From assembly GCA_011009095.1 (NCBI GenBank), contig VTPC01091245.1, positions 30,489 through 94,488 on the forward strand: a stretch of DNA of 64,000 bases, written 5' to 3'. The DNA is from Ignelater luminosus. Taxonomy: Eukaryota > Arthropoda > Insecta > Coleoptera > Elateridae. The position numbers were made by a program, and so were the translations under genes. Within the stretch, counting starts at the first letter, position 1. Each line of letters starts with the position of its first letter. Shown here piece after piece: positions 57,221 to 64,000 of this stretch. The notes beneath the pieces are model-generated. The model did no database searches. It was not told the DNA's origin and saw only the letters and a list, made by a program, of their open reading frames with translations.

Positions 57221-60200
57221 CTATAATATAAAGTTTATTAGTTGCTAATGAAACTAAAAGACCAAACTAAACGTTCCTTCTGGGATGTAGAAATGCATAC
57301 TAACAGTATCTTATTACACCTCGAGAAATATTGCCAAAAAACAAAAATTTGTCCCGTTTAAGATACCCAATATGTAAAAGTGTTAGTAGCACATACTTTG
57401 GCCGCTTTGACAGTTGCACCACAAACCTTAGTGTGCCAGCCAAAGAAACTATTCAATTCTGACAGTTATCTACTTACCTGTAGAATAGCTCTTGGATCGT
57501 TGCTTTTGAAAGGTTAACGACTACCACAGATGTCAGTATGGTAGCTTTTTTTAAAGCGCGCACTATTAGCATTCAGCCATCTACTCTTGCCCATTATGTA
57601 CAAAAGGTTGTAAAGAATGCAGACTTTTCGATGAAAAACCTTTAATTAATCTCCCGCTCCCTCTTTATGGAAATTACAAAATATTGCCAGAATAACCTTG
57701 TTGGTTAACGGTTGCTGCGATTTTATTCAAATCGTAACATTTTAAAGTCAAACTAAAAATGTGAAAAGTCAGAAATTTAAAAGAAAATCTTTTGCAAGTC
57801 ACGATATAGCAATTATAAATCAAAAAAAGTTTTATAAATTATTTTTGTATTGCCTTCCTGTAATAAAATGGCAGTAGCCGTTATCGGACTTAATACAGAC
57901 CTGTTTTGCGACAGAATTAAAAACTCTTTTATTTTACCTTTATGTTATTTTATTAATTACAAGGTACTGTTTAGGTTAAATATGTTGCTTTCAAATACAA
58001 AATTCAAGTTTTCATTTGTTACTTGTATTTTGTTTGTTTTGTGTAGGTTGTTAGGTAGGATTTCGTTGTTTATTTTTCTTACATATAGGAAAAAGTAAAC
58101 ATAAGAAATACTACTATTATTAAAATCCTACCTGATGTGTCTAGACAAACCACAAAAGGTCAGAATTTTTACGTAATAACTATTTGCTCTCGGAGTTATG
58201 AAACCTTTCTACGTCGACTGCTCCATTCATGTATTTTACGTTCTGAACAAAAATAATAAATACAGCGAGGCCTATACACATAAAAATATTTCCAACCCTC
58301 TTTCTATACTAGATATTTCAGATATTTTGGTCTTAAACTTTATAGTATAAAAAGTTGATTGATTCTCTCTTTAATCAAAGTTAGATTTAAAAATCCCAGC
58401 CTTTCCAAGTTATAAAATAATTATAAGTTTAGCAAATAATTATCCTATCCCAACTTTAAGCCACTTCACCCTCTGTAAACTCGCGGGTTACCTCAATATA
58501 AGTTTTCAAGCTTAAGGGTCGCAAAATGTGCGCACCCAAAGTTCCAACTCCACAAAACTAACAACGCAGTGGTATTTTCATCGCCTCAGTTTCAAATACG
58601 TTTAAAAGCATTAAGAAACTGGTGGTCGTAAAATTACAACGCTTTTCCTCCTTTTTTTAGCATTCCTACTTTAGATCGAGAAAAAGGTTTTAGGTATGGG
58701 TCAGTACTTTACGATAAACTTGTTACATTATTATTCAAGTCAGGGTGTAGGAAACACACGGTTTTAATAAAGGTTTGGGTCCATTTAGGGTTGCTATAAT
58801 TTTTTATTTAAGACTCTGTTTGGAAGACTTAACGATTTTTTCAGGGACTTCATTAAGTAGTAAAACATGAAATAATAAAGCACCCGAAAAAAAGATCTTT
58901 TTTAAGCTTGAAAAGCACAAGGAAAAATAATTCTAAATCATATTTAGGACGTAAAAAAGGAGAAAAATTTTAATTGTTCCGGTTGCGGTTGCTTTCCAAC
59001 TAAAGTTTTAATGCGTTCATTATAACTTCATTATCTACTGACTTTACAAGTAGCTCATTTATTATCCTTTTTTAATATATTGAGGTTGTTACGTCGAGGA
59101 CAATATGTTCATTTGCATTTTATAATAATTTGGTGGAACTTGTTTTGCAAATTTTTGCAACTTTTATGTATGAATGATGTTCATTTGGGTTAGAAGAATA
59201 ATTTTCTTAATAAACCATTTTTCTCCAATCAAGAACATTGACCAAGCTCCAGATTTATGTGTACAAACAAATAAGTTCGACTATATTTCATCATCCCTAG
59301 ATGTTTATCACAAACAATGTGGGCGAAACTAATATCCTGCTTCTGCAACCTTTTCATCCCTCTTTCATATCACGAGACAAGTCTATATTTATAAGTAACA
59401 CTATAATAAAGTTCGGCACACGTGCAGAGAATAAATAAATTTTACACCCTTCTAAGAATGGAATACTATACATCTATCCATATCCGATGCAAGAACTTCT
59501 GTATGGTATAGTCAGTTGACAAGCATCGTTATTTGCCAACATCGCAGAAATGCTGTCATACGCAGGTCCTCCAAGCTTTGTGTTCCGCTTTTCTATGTCG
59601 ACCCCGCTTACAGAATACCTCCCCGATATTTCATGGATTTGTATCACGTTTTATCTGATTTTTCACTCGAACGCTCGCTGCGGAAAAATAATAGGCGAAA
59701 AGTGCTGATATAGGCTAGAATATGACTATGCTTACGTTTGCTGGATTGTTGAGCAAGTTGCAGTGTAATTTTTTTCATATTTCATAAATTTACCTAAAAA
59801 TGAATATTCATGAAAACGAATACTTGTTTTTTTATGCTATAAATACGAACCCTACAAGCCCTAACGCCTAACGTTATTTTTTCGTTTATTGACAGCAAGT
59901 GCTAAAAATAACAAATGTTGTTATCGGTTGTCACAACGTGAAGGAGAACTGCAAAATGGAAACGTTCCGGAAAAGCAAATAAACACGAAATATTCTTGAG
60001 CTACTACAGGTCTTGAGTTAATTATTTCGGAAGTACTTTAAAATTCTTTGTAACAATTACTGTATAATTAATCAGAAACTGTAGTTTGTATATACGAGGA
60101 ATATTCAAATGCAAATTGAACTTTTCAACTATTAGGTTTTTGCACTAACTCATTTTATTTATTCGTTAGTTAATTAAGTACGTAATTATAAGAATGTCAC

Positions 60201-60589
60201 AAACAGTTTTTCACTATCCCTAAAGCGACATATATTGAGCATTTTTAGAATGAATCCATAAATTCATTTCGACTAATAACAAAACTTATCACTTTTCAAA
60301 TCAGGAACCTTAATGATTAATTAGTTTTAAACGAAAGTTACACATTTTAAGCTACCGATAAACTGTTTTCAGAAGACAAACTCGGAAGATCTATAAAATC
60401 AACAATTTCCTTCCAAACTTTTATTTTGGAAAACTAGTGCCTTGGAAATAAATGGTTAGATCAAAGTGGAATTACTTTAGATTGACATGAAATGAAATAA
60501 GTCGGTTACAAGTGACTTTATTTTTTTGCCTAAGGTGTGAGAAAGAAAAACTATAATCTATCGGAAGCTGTCTCGTGTAAGCATTTTGT
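57221..60589. other. Unassigned stretch
   Basis: No gene was recognised. At 58135-58260 there is a diverged copy of the segment at 54802-54915. A mariner-end-like motif (TATACGAGGAATATTCAAAT) starts near 60093 without a partner. Confidence 0.35.
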
Positions 60590-60810
60590 TAGTTTAGGTA
60601 TACTTTCAAGATGATGTCACGTGCATCTATACCAATAATCCCAGCTGCTTTTTCGATGTCTCTGAAAAACCTCCTAGAAGTATTCCCATCGTTTGTAATG
60701 CCAAAGTTCACCTTCTGAAAATATACTAATAGACCCATTTCGTCTCTGAACGCTTGTTGTATAACCTTCTTCCTCTCTTCTATGATGTTTTAGTTTGCAG
60801 TGATTTTTTT
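60590..60810 (-). pseudogene. Transib-like (RAG1-related) transposase fragment
   Basis: On the minus strand a continuous frame of about 65 codons (60803-60594) reads EERKKVIQQAFRDEMGLLVY, then NFGITNDGNTSRRFFRDIEK and AAGIIGIDARDIILKVYLN. The pattern (K..IQ..FR..MGL.V..P..GFG.TNDGNT.RRFF, then a GID block) is what I recall from Transib-type transposases, the cut-and-paste elements related to the RAG1 core; in RAG1 the corresponding stretch is KKMNLKPI...NGNFARKLM. Upstream there is a stop, and downstream the expected rest of the protein was not found. It is an isolated scrap of a formerly larger element. Confidence 0.45.
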
Positions 60811-61088
60811 TGTGTGCAACTTGCTTTCAAAGAATGTTATTCTAATATATAGTATCCAGATTGTAAAAGAGCTCAAAACTTAGTTCTTCTGGAGTGGTTT
60901 AAGTTCAGTTCTTCAGTTTTACGTTGATTAGTTTGTTCACTTCATTCTTCTTGGAACCAGATAACCGGGATATCGGTATTTTGAGCAGCAGCCCACGGAA
61001 GCTCGGTTGTGATTTAAAATGAGAAAACCGATGTCTCAGATTTAAGTAATTCATATCCCCAACTTTCAGAAAACAACACTTGAAATTA

Positions 61089-63000
61089 GGAGAGAGTGGT
61101 CCACTGTGTGACACAAATTTTTAATTTGTTTTTTATCAATTCATATTTTAATGTTGCAAACAACTTTGGAGCCTCTACATATTCTATCATCATCACTGCT
61201 CACCTCTGAACATCTTTATGCTATAACCTTAAAAATAAGTAAGCTCTAAACTAATTTATTGAGTTAGATAAAGTGTCTCAGAGTGGAACACTATGGTCCA
61301 CAATGAGACACACCTAGATCCACTGTGAGACAGTATTTTATAATAAGTTAATGCACTGTCTTGAAGGGTTTTAAAAAGACATTTAATAAATGTTCAAGAA
61401 AAGTTTCTTTTTGGCTTACTTAGACTACAAGAAATTTTTATCAAAATTGATTTCAAAGGTAACAAATCGACCTTGACGTTTTGGTTTTCAGCAGTTGCAA
61501 CAGGTTCAGGTAAAATCATTGCAATGTCAGTCCTCATTACCATTGACTCGTCTTCCACTGTTGGATAGATGAAGTTGTTTGAAATTTTATTACTGCGTCT
61601 CAGAATGAAACACAGAACTATTATTGATTTTCACTTATTGTTAATACTCTTCCTACATAGAACAGGTCAGCATCCGACCTTTCGGCCGCAAAATTTGGAA
61701 TCTTTATTTAATACCAAATCCATAGCTGGTGGTGAAGGTGAAGGACAAAATTCACCACTTGAACTTTCATGATCAGACATTTCGGGTTCTAATTTCTCTG
61801 AAGACGAGGAAGGTAGGTCTAGGACTAACTTTGGCTTTTTAATTTTTTTAGATTTCTTTTTTCCTCTCTTCGCTCCTGATCCTCTTTCTGTAGCGTATCC
61901 GTAAGAATGCATGAAACTACTCTTCTCTTTCTATTTGGGTTCTCTTTCCGGGGCTTTGCCTTTGGGTATCCAATAAATTCCTTAGGGCTAATGAAATCAG
62001 TGTTTTTATTAAGCTTCTTTTATTCCTTATTTGTGCTAGAACCCTCTGCTGTGGTAGACATTAGGTCTACTCCTACAGTAGTGTTAAGAATGGTAGGCAC
62101 TAGCCGGTCAGTCACAGAGCTAGGTAAAAAATCAGTATCAGTGAAGACATGACAGTCAAAAAAAGGCAAGATATTAATTAGAGTCATGGCTCTCTCAAAT
62201 GCTACACCGAAACACCCTGAAATGTCATAAATGGACATTGGGGTTCCTGGGTGGTCTTTCATCCACTGATTCACTGAAGTATTGTAATGTGCCTTGAGAA
62301 AGCCGTAAACGGCCACATCAAGTGGCTGAAGGTGGTGGCTACAATGTGAGGGCATTGTGACAATGGTCACCCCATTTTCTCGCGCCAAGTTGATGACATC
62401 CAAAGAGATGTGGCTTTCATGGTTGTCCATGATTAGGGGCGTTGGGTTTTCCTTCGTAGATCAAGTCTTTTCAATAAAATATTCCATAACTGAGACAAAC
62501 AGACTAGAGTTCATCCAGCCACTTGGATTGGCTAAGCCGATGGTGCCTCTTGGTGCTTCTCGAAGTATGTGCTCCTTAAAGTGGACTCGAGGAAATACCA
62601 TACCAAGGGTGTCTCACAGTGGACGCGCTCAGGTGTCTCACAGTGGACAACCCCGCTTCACTGACAAATATTTCATTTTTCTCAGGCAAGCGTTCACCAC
62701 AGTTAATTGAATGAACACTTAAATGCTTATTCTAGTCATGTCCATCAATTGATAAAATAGTTGAGTTAATTTACTTACCAGTTTAAACGCAGCACAGTAC
62801 GCAAATAAATAGACAAAATTTACATTTCAGTCCAAAAAACATAAAATCGCGGTAAACACGCTCTGGCTGCCGCTCTACAAGTCAGCCATCTTGGCATCGT
62901 ATGGTGGAGTAGTACACGAGTTTCTTGCAAGGTAGCAACACCAACTTAGTTTTCAAAATAATGGAAGAAATCTTTTATCTCACAGTGGACCACTCTCTCC
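61089..63000 (-). mobile_element. pogo/Tigger-type DNA transposon, internally deleted
   Basis: The 1,912-bp element has 20-bp perfect inverted ends (GGAGAGAGTGGTCCACTGTG at 61089 and its inverse ending at 63000), flanked by TA (61087-61088 and 63001-63002). The motif GTCTCACAGTGGAC or its reverse recurs inside both end regions: about 61273, 61294, 61319, 62611 and 62635, besides the tips. These are probably binding sites for the transposase. The encoded transposase is on the minus strand and lacks its N-terminal half, so the copy is non-autonomous. Confidence 0.9.
61667..62606 (-). pseudogene. pogo/Tigger transposase, C-terminal part of the DDE domain
   Basis: Minus-strand reading begins abruptly near 62606 with GMVFPRVHFKEHILREAPRG and SGWMNSSLFVSVMEYFIEK, runs into a TGA, and continues with PLIMDNHESHISLDVI, where the aspartate of MDNHESH is the second catalytic residue of the pogo/Tigger DDE domain. 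GVTIVTMPSHCSHHLQPLDV follows, carrying the third catalytic aspartate in QPLD. After 62020 a shifted frame gives ISPKEFIGYPKAKPRKENP and RRVVSCILTDT, then a lysine-rich and serine-rich tail (to 61667), as in other Tigger-like proteins. The CENP-B-like DNA-binding N-terminus and the first catalytic aspartate are missing because an internal deletion joins this point to the subterminal repeats at 62607-62650. One stop and about two frame changes add to the damage. Confidence 0.88.
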
Positions 63001-63002
63001 TA

Positions 63003-64000
63003 CTCATATTTAGAAAATGATGTAAGCGAATGGTTACCAATGAGCTAGGCCCGCCTACTGTTTAATTAACGACAAACGAGAGCAGATACACGGCTCCATC
63101 TCTTCTCTTTCCTTGGAAATATATAGTGGTAGATAACCTAAATTGAAAAACTAGCTTTTGGAAAACCTTTATATCAAATACCGCCATGCGCTATGCTTCA
63201 CAGAAACTAAACTAACCTCTAAGGTCGAGAAACACTACATTTACAATCGTACAACACGGTTATTAACAGTCACAAACACAATCTTACTTTAAGTATAAAA
63301 ATTATTTTTCAGCTGAAAGCAGATAATAAAACAAAACCTAAGGAGACAAGGGATTAAGTAAAATAAAAATGGCAAACTGAACTTCGTATTGTTTAATAAA
63401 ATACAGGACGGAAATTTTAAGGGGCTTTCTCAAAATATCTCGGTTATTTCTGATCGTATGAAAAGATGCTTCAGAGAAGAAAAGGTACCTTGCGAAAAGA
63501 GCTATCTTTAGTTGAAGTCAAACTTTTAGGTCAAAGCCTGCTACAGAAATTATGGGCAAAAATCTAAAGAACCCCGATTCTTCTATTTAACAATTCTCAA
63601 ACATGCTCAGTTGGATTTAAATTCGCACTAACTGTTGGCTACTCCATGACTTGATTTCCGCGGTTTTAAAGCAAGTTCTCGAGGCCAATTTCAACTGCTA
63701 TTGGTGTGACGTAAATGTTTTTAATTTTGTCAATGTACCGACGTAACGTCAATAGGACGTCTCTATACTTTTACAAGTCCGTCAAATTGTATCAAAATAA
63801 ATCTGAACTAGTCAGTGAAGAGCACAGTTGCAAAAGTTCAACAGGCTCTTTTTTGTTAGGCTTGCGTACAGGTCTTTGGGCTCATAGCTTACCTTCTCTC
63901 AGCCACTTTCCAACTGTCTGTTCAAAAAGGTCGTTTTTTCTACCTTAACCTAGTTTATCTTCTATCGTGCTCTTTGGCAAGATAACGAAGCAAACGCAAA
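63003..64000. other. Unassigned stretch
   Basis: No gene, repeat or transposon end was recognised. Confidence 0.35.

Noticed and set aside
61907-62152. Plus-strand frame inside the pogo/Tigger element
   Set aside because: Antisense shadow of the transposase C-terminus.

Overview
The window looks like AT-rich arthropod (most likely insect) nuclear DNA: long non-coding stretches, (AAT)n-type microsatellites, and a mixed load of insect-type transposable elements (mariner DD34D, rosa-like DD41D, Tc1 DD34E, pogo/Tigger, Transib-like, jockey-clade LINEs, tRNA-headed SINEs). No bacterial operons, rRNA, CRISPR or functional tRNA genes were seen, and no LTR retrovirus-like or Polinton-like element was recognised.

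The only candidate host-gene piece is near the left end. A CpG-rich, GC-rich patch at about 1560-1720 is followed by a splice-acceptor-like sequence and a short exon (1892-1940, + strand) that encodes a signal peptide and ends in a good splice donor in phase 1. If real, it is the first coding exon of a secreted or membrane protein, and much or all of the rest of the window may be a very long intron filled with mobile elements. No further exon of that gene was recognised.

Left to right: a possible TA-flanked element (2755-5230); a decayed Tc1-like relic (8506-9430); a decayed transposon-like gene of an uncharacterised family on the minus strand (about 9890-11180), next to an apparently intact DD41D rosa-type element with perfect 31-bp inverted repeats and one 359-codon transposase (11360-12658); a decayed CR1-like LINE (about 13900-14720); a degenerate repeat block (15450-16020) whose relatives recur near 45.2 and 52.9 kb; a fold-back made from the end of a transposase gene (21748-21968); a ~155-bp tandem repeat array split by a Tc1-like relic (22480-24000); a 5'-truncated, fairly young jockey LINE (27015-29535, minus); a scaffold gap inside a 457-bp direct duplication (30721-31690); two mariners 186 bp apart (38677-39575 internally deleted, 39762-41073 full-length but dead); a jockey ORF1-only fragment (45970-46505); a transposase-like relic (about 51410-52498); a tRNA-headed SINE (53763-54165); a second, heavily deleted jockey LINE carrying a near-perfect 178-bp palindrome (55560-57220); a Transib/RAG1-like transposase scrap (60590-60810); and a 1.9-kb pogo/Tigger element with 20-bp inverted repeats and repeated subterminal motifs (61089-63000).

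Almost all genes here are mobile-element genes at different stages of decay. The rosa element is the only one whose coding sequence and termini look fully functional. Family names rest on motifs recognised by eye, without database searches.
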